Positions 1-10,925 of a DNA stretch of 25,533 bases are shown here, one piece after another. The translations under genes were made by a program, and so were the position numbers. The notes beneath the pieces were generated by a model. The model was not told the origin of the DNA and ran no database searches. It saw only the letters and a list, made by a program, of their open reading frames with translations. Source of the DNA: Hypholoma sublateritium FD-334 SS-4 (lineage: Eukaryota; Basidiomycota; Agaricomycetes; Agaricales; Strophariaceae). The DNA is taken from the NCBI GenBank assembly GCA_000827495.1, contig KN817740.1, positions 5,749-31,281 on the forward strand, in the 5' to 3' direction. Every line of letters starts with the position of its first letter. The first letter of the stretch is position 1.

Positions 1-82
1 GCATGCATGAGTTGCCCAGTGGGCAGTTTCCGCTGTGGATATATCTCTCTACTTAGGTAACTACCCAGCTTCATACATGCAG

Positions 83-1174
83 ACAGTGGCTACTTGTGCG
101 ACTTCCCCGTGAACATTACCCACGTGGAATTTTTCGATTGCGTTTTCGCCAACATGGCCTTAGATCCTACTACAGCTGAGCTTGGATGGAGGTTTAATGA
201 CGAACCCAAACACGGGCCTGTACATCGTCTTGCAAACAACGACTCGGATGATCTTCACGGTGCATTTCACGCCCTTCTCGGGAAACAGAACCAGCCTCGT
301 CGTCGGCAGGAGGTTTTCATGGAGATTATACATATTGTGTGTTTCGCTTCTATCATTCGCCAGCTTGCTAACAATGTTTATAGAACCCTACACCGATTGG
401 TCAGCAAACGGATGGCAATGGGGCGACTGACTGCGTATATAGCGCTGAGTTGCACCTCCTTAAGGAGAAATTGCTCTGCCATATACAAACGTGTCCTTAT
501 AGATGGTGCTACGTGCCCCCGGGAAAGCCGGATGAACATATTGAGCTTGGCTACGAGGAGATCAATCTGTGGGCCCGGACTATAGTAAGATGTCGATGTA
601 CTTTACTGCGATTTATACTCACCGTAAATGTCTCTAGCACAACAACGAGGCGGATCCTGAGTGCCTCCTGCCCCCTGACCGTCTCCGACTAACTGGTTTG
701 CCCCCGATGGAAGGCCGTGTTTGCACAAACATGGTCTCACGGTCGTTGGTCCCTCCCACCGATGTTCACAGCAATAGCAACCGTGTACTATCCACAGCCA
801 ACACCGATCAAACTGCTGCAGTACCAGGGCCCTCGACTCAAAACTTGAAGCGTAGTCACTCTCCGATTTCCACCGAGGAGAACTCTGACAGTGACGGCGA
901 CGAAGAAGCTCTGCTCCTCTCTGATGTTATCAACAGGCTTCACCGCAAATTTCCTCGGCTCAACCTACCTCAATACATGCCCCTTTTTGAACAACAAGAT
1001 ATTGTTTATGCTGAGACTGTTGCCAATTTCACCAAGGACTTCTATATAGACTTGGGCTTAACTGAGGGTGCCGTTAGTCAAGTCTTGTCAAGCATAAAGA
1101 AGATATCAATATTCGAGAAGAAGGGCAGGAAACGGGTTCGTGCGTATAACAGAGAGTATAGTGTCGAGATCTAG
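83..1174 (+). CDS. Basidiomycete-specific protein with C-terminal SAM-like domain (5' end uncertain)
   Basis: I model three exons, 83-336, 384-584 and 638-1174, with GT-AG introns of 47 and 53 bp that keep one frame throughout; about 329 residues are visible. The frame is open back to base 61 and a possible acceptor lies at 81-82, so the true start is probably in an exon at or beyond the window edge. The N-terminal part (to the first intron) has a compact alpha/beta look, with motifs DPTTAELGWRFNDEP and RRRQEVFMEI that resemble a PB1- or ubiquitin-like fold. The second exon carries a Cys-containing motif (CYVPPGKP) and GYEEINLWA. A Ser/Asp-rich linker leads to about 55 residues (LPQYMPLF, then DLGLTEGAV and a final helix) with a SAM-domain pattern, then a basic tail. 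I know this architecture only as unnamed predicted proteins of mushroom-forming fungi. Its function is unknown; SAM domains usually mediate protein-protein contacts. Confidence 0.72.
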
Positions 1175-1629
1175 TAAGACATATAAGTTGTAATTACTGT
1201 CCATCATGAATATATTCAGAAACCGTCGTCTCAGTGCCAATCAGCTAACATCTTGTACGGATTGCAAGTTGTGTTTTGTATGCTCATGGAGAACACAGCT
1301 ATTATTTTATGGGATACATGAAGCAAATTGTGATCATTTGAGCCGGCGCTCTGGCCGTCTGTCCAAGAAGTATAGGCCCTTATATAAGCAGAAACCATCC
1401 AACTCCGTTGACTGCACCCCCTGCAGGCGCTCTTCGACTTCATTCTCTATCTCGTTACGCTGCTACCGCCTGGTGGATCATGGCCCATTTCCCCGACAAC
1501 CATAGAGATTCTTTACGTACGCGACGTTGGCAAGCCCGCCCGAAATCGGCACGCGTTGACGAGATTGTTTTTAGCTTAAGGTCACGAATTGGGGTAAGGG
1601 CGCTCTCGTGTAAGCGGCGTCGATGGTCT
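1175..1629. other. Intergenic stretch with no supported gene
   Basis: Short open frames are present on both strands but none has a recognisable motif or coherent splicing. A TATATAAG sequence at about 1380-1387 could be a promoter remnant, perhaps of the decayed ATPase subunit that begins about 250 bp downstream. I see no repeat or structured RNA. Confidence 0.4.
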
Positions 1630-2270
1630 GGTGGTGGATAGAACCGCGCTTTCGCCAGTGCGTTATGGACACAGTGTTTTCACTAGCGCGTCAATCCTCG
1701 GTGGAGGTGTGCGTGCGCCTCGAATCACAACGAATAATTCGATTAGGTGCGTACCAATGAGTCTTGCGTTGCTTCTGTCTCGACTGATCGCTGAGGCCTC
1801 GTTGGTCTCCAGTGTCATTTTTGCGAAGTTTTTTTGCCATCTATGGAGTCGTATGTGTTGTATTCCCGCTGGGTCTATTATCCTCTCTCACCGTTCTATG
1901 ATATCAAGATCATTGGCATTGTTTACTCGGCCAATCTGGCTCCGCTCGCCTCCGCAAAGCTATACACGCCTCAGAATTGTCTTACTGGCTTCGCTCTCTT
2001 TTGGGGTGGTTTGACTGTTGGGGCATGCAACCTGTTGTGTGGTATATGTGTTGGCACCTCAGGCTCACCAGCTACACTCTCGGATGCTGCGGACCCAGAC
2101 TTGGTTGTCAAAATCTTGGTGGTTGAAGTGTTTGGCACTATTCTGGGACTGTTCAGGCTGACAGTGGTACGTTCATGATCTTTGCATCGCGAAAGGGCAC
2201 TTGATCGAGTGATTCTATTTTTTCATGTAGTGGTCTTACTCATGGTTTCAAACGTACACGAATTCAGTAA
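1630..2270 (+). pseudogene. Vacuolar ATPase proteolipid subunit c'' (Vma16-like), decayed copy
   Basis: The family forms part of the membrane rotor that carries protons through the V-ATPase in vacuolar membranes. The family motif SILGGGVRAPRITT is at about 1700-1735. An intron at 1747-1812 joins cleanly to IS-VIF, and a second at 1851-1908 joins AIYGV to IIGIVYSANLAP. Exon 1909-2166 encodes LYTPQN, TGFALFWGGLTVG, NLLCGICVG and a VVKILVVEVFG helix, all typical of the last two membrane segments. Decay is clear. The transmembrane stretch before SILGGG is scrambled. The short exon 1813-1850 has one base too many around a seven-T run, which breaks the frame. The last exon (from 2231, LLMVSN...EF) is also out of phase, and no N-terminal exons are visible upstream. 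A working copy presumably exists elsewhere in the genome. Identification is firm; a non-functional state is very likely. Confidence 0.82.
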
Positions 2271-3320
2271 TTCTGGAGTGATTCAAGTTGCACAGGCTGT
2301 TGCATCATCATTCGTTCATTGAACCTGTGGGCTCTGGGGCCGTCGCGAAGGCAGACGAGTATCCAACGCACGGCGACGAACCGTTACCCAGCGTGGACAC
2401 CACGCACGCACTGCTCTCATCGTCCCCACGGTACACCCGCCATCACCATCTTCTCCGTATACGCCGCCACCCGTCTTTGCGAACTGATTCGCCATAACAA
2501 TCAGTTGTGACGCCCAAATCGATGTACTGCGTACGTACTGCCTACTTGTGATACATGAACTACCCTGACCATTGTCTTTGAAATCTAGCCCACACACGCG
2601 CCGACTGCAGACGTGGAAGGCATACTGTCATGGGACGCTGACCATGTGCTGACCCGATGCGAGAGATAGGAAGGGTACGTACAGTGCCGTTTCTGCTTTA
2701 CAATGCGCTAATTAGCTCGCCGGCTGCCAATCCAGCAGCGCACCGCGCAGGCCTATCCGAAACGGAGGACAGCGCCGCGTCTCTCAATGATGAAGGTCCA
2801 GAACCGGCGCGTGTACATCGCGTCCTCCTGAGGGACCCATCTTGCTCACCGTAGCCCTCGCGTCGCAAGTGCCGTCAACGCTGCAAGCGCGCTCCCCTGC
2901 AGCTGACGGCGCCGCACCCATCCGCCTCGTCGCAGGCGACACACTGCTCTAGGTATGTGATTTCCGTCTAAGATTCACTGGGGCACGCGCTGACCTTCTC
3001 GCCTTTGTCCGTCAGCGCGCCGCGAGTATTTTCTAGGCCCCGTCCATTATCTGGGGTGTATTGACGTCGTCGTGCGTGCGGGGCGATGACTGCAGAGCGA
3101 CCAGTGTCGGGGTCAGGTATTTAAACTCATGGACGCGCTGCACAGGGCGCGGGATGTAGGACGGAAAAATGTAAATAAAAACGTAATATAGCAGTAATCA
3201 TTTAAATCGGGCAATGAACCCGTTCATAAGATTGGCTTGGCAATTACAGAGGAATAAATAAATTTATTGAGCGAGAGCGGCATGCGGAGTTTGAACGCTT
3301 CGACATATGCTAGGCTACGC
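2271..3320. other. Gene-poor stretch, no supported feature
   Basis: Only short open frames without motifs occur here. An intron-like segment (GTATGT at 2952 to CAG at about 3016) is embedded in GC-rich sequence that may be old coding DNA, but I cannot assemble a protein. From about 3160 the sequence becomes AT-rich and leads to the TIR-like motif at 3321. Confidence 0.35.
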
Positions 3321-3348
3321 TATCCTGCGGAGCGGATGTCATCCCAAT
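3321..3348 (+). repeat. Putative left terminal inverted repeat of the Plavaka element
   Basis: The segment TATCCTGCGGAGCGGATGTC (3321-3340) plus eight bases matches 19472-19495 at 22 of the first 24 positions. The 19.45-kb copy is preceded by three tandem AGTCTTC-type heptamers; this one is not, so its outer end may be truncated. Being just upstream of a transposase gene and oriented towards it, it fits a terminal repeat. This is inference from position and sharing, not from a matched pair at this element. Confidence 0.5.
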
Positions 3349-3469
3349 TTCCCAAATTCAAGAACGTACTTCGCCATCTCTAATGGCACGACGGCCTCAG
3401 CGTCACAAAAAACTGGGGCTTGTCTTTGTTTTCTTGTTACCGTTGTTATTGTTATTGTTGATCTGCTCA

Positions 3470-6400
3470 ATGTTTCCCTGCAAGTACTGTCAAGAAGGCT
3501 TTAGTGCTGTTTCTGCAAAAGGTCTTAAGCAACACCAGAAGAAATGTCAGGCGCATCTAAACCACGAAGCAGCAGCGAACGAACGTCGAAAAGCAACTGT
3601 CACATCAAAGAATATCAGACAAACAAAACTCAAAGAGCGTAAGGAGCGCTTGGGTTCACTAACCGCTGCGGCTCCCGGGCCAGGAGTAAGCTTTTGCGAT
3701 TTCTAATAATTCGCGGCTACTGCTAATTGGTATATCTAGTGTGTTGAGGCAACTGCTGGATTGATTACAGGTCAAGATTTTGACGAAGATATGGCAATGG
3801 AACAAGACTTGCCAGTGGATGTTTCTCCTCCAATGCCATCAGCCCCTTTGTCTCCTCCGCCACCTCCTCCTCCTCAGCTGACAGCCGCAGGTCGACCGAA
3901 ACGGAATTATCGACTGCCCGCTCGCTATGAAGATATCAACCCTGAGCCTTTGCGATCACTCGAAGAGGAAAACGAGCAATCAACACCAATATTACCTCGT
4001 CTATGCTCCGTCGTGCGCAATCCACTACGGACCATTGCAAATACTTTTGGTTTACTTCGACAGTATCTTCACCGACCCTCCTTCGACCCCGATTCATTTG
4101 TTGCTAAGAAGGATCTTTACCAAACTGGAGGAACCAGCTCAGCGCCTGTGCAACCGCCACCGCCTCTTGCTCCTGTCCATCGAAATGAGTCAGTGGAAAT
4201 GCTTATGAATTGGAAGGATTCCGGTGCCACAACAAAATCAGATGCTGAGATCAACCGCCTCGTAAGGGACGTCCTCCTGAATCCTAAATTCAAACTGGAA
4301 GATCTGAAAGGTTTCAATGTCACCAGAGAAAACAAGCACAGTGACGCTGCAGAGAAGAAATCACCATTCCTCGACTCCTTTCAAACTGCAAGCATTGACA
4401 TTGAAATCCCCTCTGGTACAAAAGGCGTACCACCAGCCACATTCTCCGTCCCAGGACTACTCTACCGCAAGTTGACAACCGTCATTCGAGCCGCATTTTC
4501 TTCGCCACTTGCTCCCCATTTTCACCTGACCCCTTTCAAGTTATTCCATGTGTCTCCGGGTGGGAAAGAGGAACATATATTCTCGGAGGTTTATAACTCA
4601 GATGTTTACATTGAGGAACATGACAAGATTCAGTGCGCCCCAGTTCCACCAGATGAACCAGATTGCAAGCGAGAGAAAATTGTATTCGGTCTCATGGTCT
4701 GGTCTGACAGTACCCATCTGGCTAATTTTGGTACGGCGAAGCTGTGGCCAATATATTCCTTCTTTTCAGGTATTTCGAAGTATATCCGCAATCGGCCAAA
4801 TTCAGGTGCTTGCCAGCACATTGCGTATATGCCTTCGCTCCCCGACTCTTTCCAAGACTTCGCAGCTTCTTTCTGCAGTAAATGGGACACCCAGAAGAAG
4901 CACATCTTGACGCATTGTCGTCGCGAGCTTGTCCACGGCGTCTGGAAATTCTTGCTTGACGACGATTTTGTTCATGCTCATAAATATGGAATGGTGGTCA
5001 GATGTGCCGATGGTATTGAGCGTCGAGTATATCCTCGATTCTTTACATATTCTGCAGATTACCCAGAAAAGTAAGTAATCATCATTCCTTCCAATTTTTA
5101 GGTCTATTGATCATCTCATTGATAGGGTGTTACTTGCAACCATCCGGGACAAAGGCCTCTGCCCCTGTCCTCGATGCCTTGTGTCAAAATTGAAGCTCGA
5201 TCAGACTGGCACAAAGTATGACAGCAATTTCCGACTCAAAAATGCTCGTACATACTTATCTGCCTGTGTCCAAAAGGCGCGTGACGCAATCTATAAATCA
5301 GCGGCTGCCATTGCTGGTGTGGTTGTGAATCGCCTTCTCAAAGCAACATCTTCTGTTCCTACCCTGGTATGTCAACTAGACCTCTTAGCTTATAACTATT
5401 CGTTAATGCTCCTACTTTTTTTATAGAATGCATTTGCTGATAGACTTGGTCTTGACTTCGACATCTCCCGTATGTTTGTTGTCGATCTGCTGCACGAGTT
5501 CGAATTGGGTGTCTGGAAAGCCCTTTTCACTCACTTGATCCGTGTTTTATACGCAGCTGCCAGTCATGGCAGTTTGGTCGCCGAGCTGGATCTACGGTAA
5601 GTCTACATTAATTCTCTTGGATGCCGACAAATAACAATTTTTCTCTGATAGCTACCGAAATATGCCTACATTTGGCTCAAGCACAATCAGGCATTTCGCA
5701 ACAAATGCTTCAGAAATGAAGAAACTTGCAGCGCGTGATTTCGAGGACCTGTTACAGGTAATACATTGTCTTTTCCAGCCAGAAAATATACTAACAAGTG
5801 CTTTCCACTTAGTGCAGTATCCCAGCATTCGAGGGACTGCTCCCAGAACCTTACAATGCTGCTGTCATGACGCTCTTATATCGGACTGCGGAGTGGCATG
5901 CATTCGCTAAACTTCGGCTCCATACCGACAGTACCCTACAGCACCTCGACAAGCTTACGATGGAGCTCGGCAAGCTTATGCGAGAGTTTAGAGACACCAC
6001 ACAGTCTTCTTTTGCTACCTTTGAGCTTCCGAAGGAAAAGGGGGCACGACAGAGGCGCCAAACATCTGATCAAGGAAAGGAAAATGCAGTGTCAGGTGGT
6101 AACTTGAAAGTGAAAAGCCTGAATCTATCTACGTACAAGTGGCATGCACTGGGCGATTATGTTCGGGCCATTCGACTCTTTGGTGGAACAGACGGGTTCT
6201 CAACACAAGTGGTTAGTGATTATCTATCTGTAACTACCCGTTTTATTTACAACTGGTTGGCAGGGCGAACATGCTCATAGAACTGTTAAACGCCTCTACG
6301 GAACAACAAACAAGAGAAACGCTGAACACCAGATTGCCAAACACGTTCGGAGGCTTGAACGTGCTAATTTGGCTCTTGGTACGAAGCGGTGGATTACGGA

Positions 6401-7708
6401 CGGCACTCCCAAGCAGCAGGATCGTGATGCTAAGCGACAGAAGCGTGATGCTGAACGGCAGAGTAAAGCGACAGGATCAAGAAAGACCAGCTCAAAGGGT
6501 GACTCGGATCTGCGATACCACATATCCGCATCAAAAAATAGCCCACAGGATATCTTCAGCATCGTTCGCAATAACATAGGTGACCCCGCTTACCATGTAT
6601 GTTTTTCGGGCTTATGTTCTCGCTGAATCTCAACTGACTAGAGGTTTCTGATAATCAGAAATTTCTACTGAAGCTTCAGGACCATCTATTAGGTCGGTTA
6701 ATGGAACGCGAATTCGACGGCGACATGCATGAAGATTTTACGGACTCGGATCGAAATTCTATTCGCTTCATAGGGAATAAGATCTATTCTGTCCAAACTT
6801 GCCGTGTCTACTACACAAGCTACGACTTGCAGCGGCAGTGCGACACGGTCAATCCTCGTACGCACCCAGACATCATGCTACGGTCTCCTGTCACCAAAGC
6901 GGGCACTGAATCATACTGGTATGCCAGGGTTATTGGCATTTATCATGCCAATATTTGGGCCGAAAACCCAGCAATTCCAGGTGGTAGAAACACTAGGCGT
7001 ATGAGTTTCCTTTGGGTTCGCTGGTTCGGTGATGAACCAGACTATCGCTCAGGATTTCGCAAGGCCCGCCTCCCTAAAATCGGCTTTGTAGAATCCACGG
7101 ATGACTTCGCATTCAGTTTTGTTGACCCAGCAAAGGTTATTCGTGGATGTCACTTGATTCCGGCATTCAATAACGGTCGAAGTACTATTCTCCTTCCCCA
7201 GTCTCGCAGCATAGCTCGTTGCTTGAATCCAGAGGATGAGGATGACTGGTTGAACTTCTACGTAAATATGTGAGTGGCTTCTAAATCTATCTTATTTGAA
7301 AGTCGTTTCCAATACAAAAGGATTGTCAGATTTGTTGATCGGGACATGGTTATGCGCTATTACGGTGGCGGAATTGGACACTTTGCGAACAATACCCCAC
7401 ACCAACAGGCAGAATCACTTGTTCCCAACTCCAGTGGCGAAGCGGCTGTACCAGAAGATGCAGAAGACGAGCAAGAAAATACTGAGGGAGATGTAGCAAG
7501 AGATAGACTGACACAGGATGTTAACATGCATGATGAAGAGGTGGAACTGGAAACAGATGAAAACGGTGATGCTGACGATGATGACGAAGACAGTACAGAC
7601 CCAGAAAACTATGACTATAGCAAGGACGACGACGACGACGACGATGAGGGAAGCACCTGCAGCAGTGACTCGGACGAGGAAGACAGTAGTGGTTGTGCTT
7701 CATCTTAA
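3470..7708 (+). CDS. Plavaka-family DDE transposase, nine exons, apparently intact
   Basis: Exons are 3470-3685, 3740-5070, 5126-5366, 5427-5596, 5652-5757, 5813-6211, 6264-6596, 6659-7269 and 7330-7708. All eight introns are GT-AG, 52-62 bp, and the joined frame of 3786 nt encodes 1261 residues. The start at 3470 puts a C2HC zinc finger (C4, C7, H22, C26) at the N-terminus, as is usual for these proteins; an upstream in-frame ATG at 3383 would add a hydrophobic stretch and is less likely. A Pro-rich linker follows. The catalytic core, compared with CACTA transposases, has WSDSTHLANFG (D395), SADYPEK (D512), a C530-x2-C533 pair, VVDLLHEFELGVWK (from residue 614) and GEHAHRTVKRLY (E823). The conserved tail block FVDRDMVMRYYGGGIGH is at residues 1137-1153, followed by a very acidic Ser/Asp/Glu tail. 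The protein would cut and paste its element in the nucleus. No stop or frameshift was found, so it may be recently active. Confidence 0.93.
7622..7647 (+). repeat. GAC trinucleotide run in the transposase acidic tail
   Basis: A short GAC/GAT run encodes seven consecutive Asp residues in the last 35 codons of the transposase. It is a likely site of length variation between copies. Confidence 0.7.
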
Positions 7709-7760
7709 ACACCACAAGTACTCTGGTCAAACATATATTTGTTTTGAATGAGAACACGGT

Positions 7761-9500
7761 GTTGTACTTAATAACTCTCGCTACAATGTCGCTGACACAA
7801 ATATCAATGTCATAGTTGAACTAGTTCTTCTGTAATTATGCGGTACGTGATTATTATTGTCATGCGGGTACCAACCGGGTACGCACCTGAAACAGTAGCG
7901 ACTTCATCATTGTCGGTTACACTCCAAACAGCAGCGGCAACTCCTTGAGTGCATAGTAGCAGTGTCACCAGTGGCGGCGGCCTCTGCGCGGTCGCGTGCA
8001 TGTGCGCCGACGGGAAGACGTACATTGCGGATATGGGTTTCGTTGTAGGTTGGATGAGGTTGAGAGCTGGGCACGCAGAGCGTTTTCCTAACAAGGAAGT
8101 CAGTGTGTGTTCTCGATGAAAGTAAAGGCTGGCATGGGCACAAGAATTGTTTTGCGAGATCGTGACTCAGTAAGTGGGGGGGAACAGAAGAAAGTAGGTT
8201 TGCGAAGTGCGAAGTAATTGAGGATAAGATCAAGGAGCTAGTCGTCCTCTTAGGATTGCGGTTGATATTGTTGTAGTTTCGCATGCGTGGTACGGCCAAG
8301 GAGGCGTTGACTGAGCTCGAATTCGCGGCCTCCAGTGGATTGAACGCGAGCTCGATGGCGAGGTCAGTCAGTATTGAGCTCACCCAGGAAGCATTTACGT
8401 CGAAGCCCTCGGGCTGCGCCATGAACATGCTACATGTGTGCATACAGAAAGAGATGGACGGAGCTGAAGAGTGGTGAGAAAAATGAGATCGATACAGATC
8501 AATTAGGTTTTCCCACCGGTTCAAACGTTCACCTGCACTCCCATCCGTCCTCAGAACTCCTCGAAATACCCTGTCTGCAAGTACGCCCCCCGAGAAAATG
8601 GAGAATGCGGAAGGACAGCTACGTATGTCTGCTCGCCCCCCACCGCGGCCCACTGATTCTAATTGTCATTTCAACCGCAGTGGATGCTCATGCTATTGTC
8701 CGCCGTCGATGATGAGAACAACCCCTGTTGTGTGCACGACACTACCGGCACTGGCCTCCAAAATGCTCTCACAAGCAGAGAACTGCTTATCGCGCTTAAA
8801 CCCCGAGATCCTAAGCCTACGCTCGAACGAAATTCTCATTCACAGTGCCATCCACTCTCCGCGCCCCTCACTCCAGTTCAATCGCAAAAACCTTGACCGT
8901 GTTGTACGCTCCCCCTCCCTTTCCATTCCTTTAATCGTGCATCGGGGGGCACAACCACATCATGCAAGTCATCTGCGAGACCTTCTGCGGCTGCTGCAAC
9001 ATCTCTGACGCTGTCCGCCCACGCCGCGCAGAATGCAACTATCCCAGCCGCCATTCCCTTCATCGAGGCACACATTAGGGACAGCAAGACTGGTATTACC
9101 ACAAAGCTGCGATCATAATCTTGGGCTCTATTCTCAGGGCTCTGACCCTGCCGTCCTGACCCCACTTGTCAACCAGGCGCTCCCTTCAATATCGACTGCG
9201 CGACTCGAATCTCCATGTCAAGTCCACCACGCCATGGACGGCTGGAAGGTCTGCGATCTCATCGGCGCCTATAAGCTGCATCCACTTATTGTTGGTCAGA
9301 ATGATGGCCCGTGGTTCATCGTGTACTGCTGCTGTCGAGCTCTGATTAATTTCCCTAATCACTGCTGAGCGCTACCGGGAGGTATGGCTATGAATTTTGT
9401 GCATACCTTTTCCCCAATCGCTTATCTTTTGAATAGCCCAGTTTCTGGGCTAACTATCGTATCACGCAAGCGACGTCCAATGCCACAATCACTGCCATGA
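7761..9500 (-). other. Unassigned region with weak minus-strand coding signal
   Basis: The minus strand has an open frame of 248 codons (8653-7907) without a recognisable domain. Farther upstream on the same strand, stretches that read like protein occur at about 9316-9190 (RAIILTNNKWMQLIGADEI...) and 9090-8880 (KGMAAGIVAFCAAWADSV...), but with stops and frame changes between them. This may be an old minus-strand gene, or chance in GC-rich DNA. The plus strand is no better. I cannot name a family and would not treat any of these frames as a gene without transcript or homology support. Confidence 0.22.
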
Positions 9501-9518
9501 TCGTCCTCTAGCTCGTGG

Positions 9519-9890
9519 AACAACTTCTGAGTATGCAGGTGCACATATAGTCCTTGTTTACGATAACACAGTTCATCGATATTCTGTTATATTTAAGACT
9601 GAGCGTCAGATGTTGAAGGCCGCCATAGTAGAAGTGAGCTCCAGGGCACTATCTGTGGAGTCGTTACTGTGAGTTGCTTCCGAAAATTTGGACTCTTTTC
9701 CACATGCTGATCGTTCTATGCTTGTAGTGTGTTGTGCGGAAGCTGAAGGACGGCATCCAACCTCTAGTCCGCCGTATCATGTTGCTCGTACTGCAGTCAA
9801 TCCAGAACTCGAGCAGGGGTGCAAATTGTTTGTGGACGCTTTACTCCTCGTTGAAATCACGTCTGATATATCTTATTTCTTTTAAAGCGC
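9519..9890 (+). pseudogene. Unidentified coding relic with an intron-like break
   Basis: An open stretch from 9519 reads as protein (YAGAHIVLVYDNTVHRYSV, then MLKAAIVEVSSRALSVESLL) up to a GTGAGT donor at 9669. A CTTGTAG acceptor ends at 9727, and a second stretch (VVRKLKDGIQPLVRRIMLLV) follows. Joining them at these sites shifts the frame by one base, so either the splice choice is wrong or the copy is broken. The product is not recognised. Confidence 0.3.
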
Positions 9891-9949
9891 AAAAAATTGG
9901 TTACATTGTCTATTTACGCCGTGCATTCCTGAGCTCCTACCTACAAAAC

Positions 9950-10925
9950 GCGCGAGGACACAGATGTGGTTCGGCTCACGTTCCATCCCGCACAACCATG
10001 TGCACTAGCCTTCGGAGCTCGTGTCCGTGCACACCACGCCGCAGACGACGACGGCCGAGATGCCACTGGCCTCACCCGTCATCGACGTGTCGGAGCAGCT
10101 TATGTTACTCTCGCCGAGTGACCGCGACGCGACTGCGCAAGATGCCCAGGTGCAGTTTGTCGAGTAGGGGTGGCAATGGGAACGGCGACGTAAACAGCAG
10201 CAGCGCCCCCCCATACTACCATTTTGGTGTCACCCAATCACATACACAGACGGTCGACACGCTTCCCCACACCCGTAACGTTCCTCCACGGGCCCCTTCC
10301 AAACCTGCTGGGCAAAATGCTCGCAGCGTTGTGCATGCTAATGGCCCCGCCGACTGCCCCTATTCATTCCATCCACGCAACTTGGGCCAAGCTACTTGAG
10401 CTCGCTCGACCGAGATCAAAGGAAGGAGCGGACGTCGATACCTGGGGAGGCAGGAAAATCCGGCGGCGAGGCCGAAGTTGTTAGTGAGTTATTTTACTAT
10501 ACGCACAAATGCATGAGGGAGCGTTCTGACTTTTTGATGGGCAGATTTTGTCGGGACACACTGCTAAGATACGCGCAGCACACGGCCTCCTGCCGCACCG
10601 CAGCGCGCACATGATCGACCTCAGCGGCGCGGACCTGCACGCAGTGCTTGATGCGCCCTTCACCGCCTCCCCCGTATCCTCTGCAGCCCTAGTGCATCCT
10701 GCGAGCAATAACGTGGATATAGAAACCGGAACGATGATGCGCGCGTGAAGGCCTTCATGAGACGCCGCCACCCGGAGCACACAGGACACAGGCTATTTAT
10801 ACCACAAAGCTAAAGGCAGCAAATGCTCTTGCTGCTGCGTTTGAGGCCACCTCCCCTGATGCTATATCCTCCTATAAGGTGCTCGCACACGCCATCGACG
10901 AGGCATCCATACCGGACGTGGATCT
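9950..10925 (+). pseudogene. Decayed coding sequence of unknown identity
   Basis: Several peptide-like pieces occur on the plus strand in changing frames. One is at 10016-10169 (TAEMPLASPVIDVSEQLML... VQFVE, then TAG). A second at 10548-10748 ends in a stop and includes MIDLSGADLHAVLDAPF. A third at 10788-10934 reads TTKLKAANALAAAFEATS and SYKVLAHAIDEASIPDVDL, then a stop. Composition is Ala/Thr/Pro-rich and moderately acidic. The pieces could belong to one old multi-exon gene continuing into the next segment. No domain is recognised. Confidence 0.3.

Larger units (their letters stand above)
3321..7760 (+). mobile_element. Plavaka-type (CMC/CACTA-related) DNA transposon, right boundary not located
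   Basis: The transposase gene 3470-7708 defines the element. The left limit is placed at a 28-bp sequence (3321-3348) that resembles an inverted-repeat arm found twice more in the window, at 18.28 and 19.45 kb. It lies about 120 bp before the likely start codon, where a terminal repeat would be expected. I searched 7709-9000 by eye for its reverse complement and found none, so the right end is a nominal position shortly after the stop codon. The right terminal repeat may be diverged, deleted or farther away. No target-site duplication could be identified. Confidence 0.6.

Noticed and set aside
3383..3469. Upstream in-frame ATG giving the transposase a hydrophobic N-terminal segment
   Set aside because: A membrane-like leader makes no sense for a nuclear transposase. 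The ATG at 3470 places the zinc finger at the N-terminus, as in related proteins.
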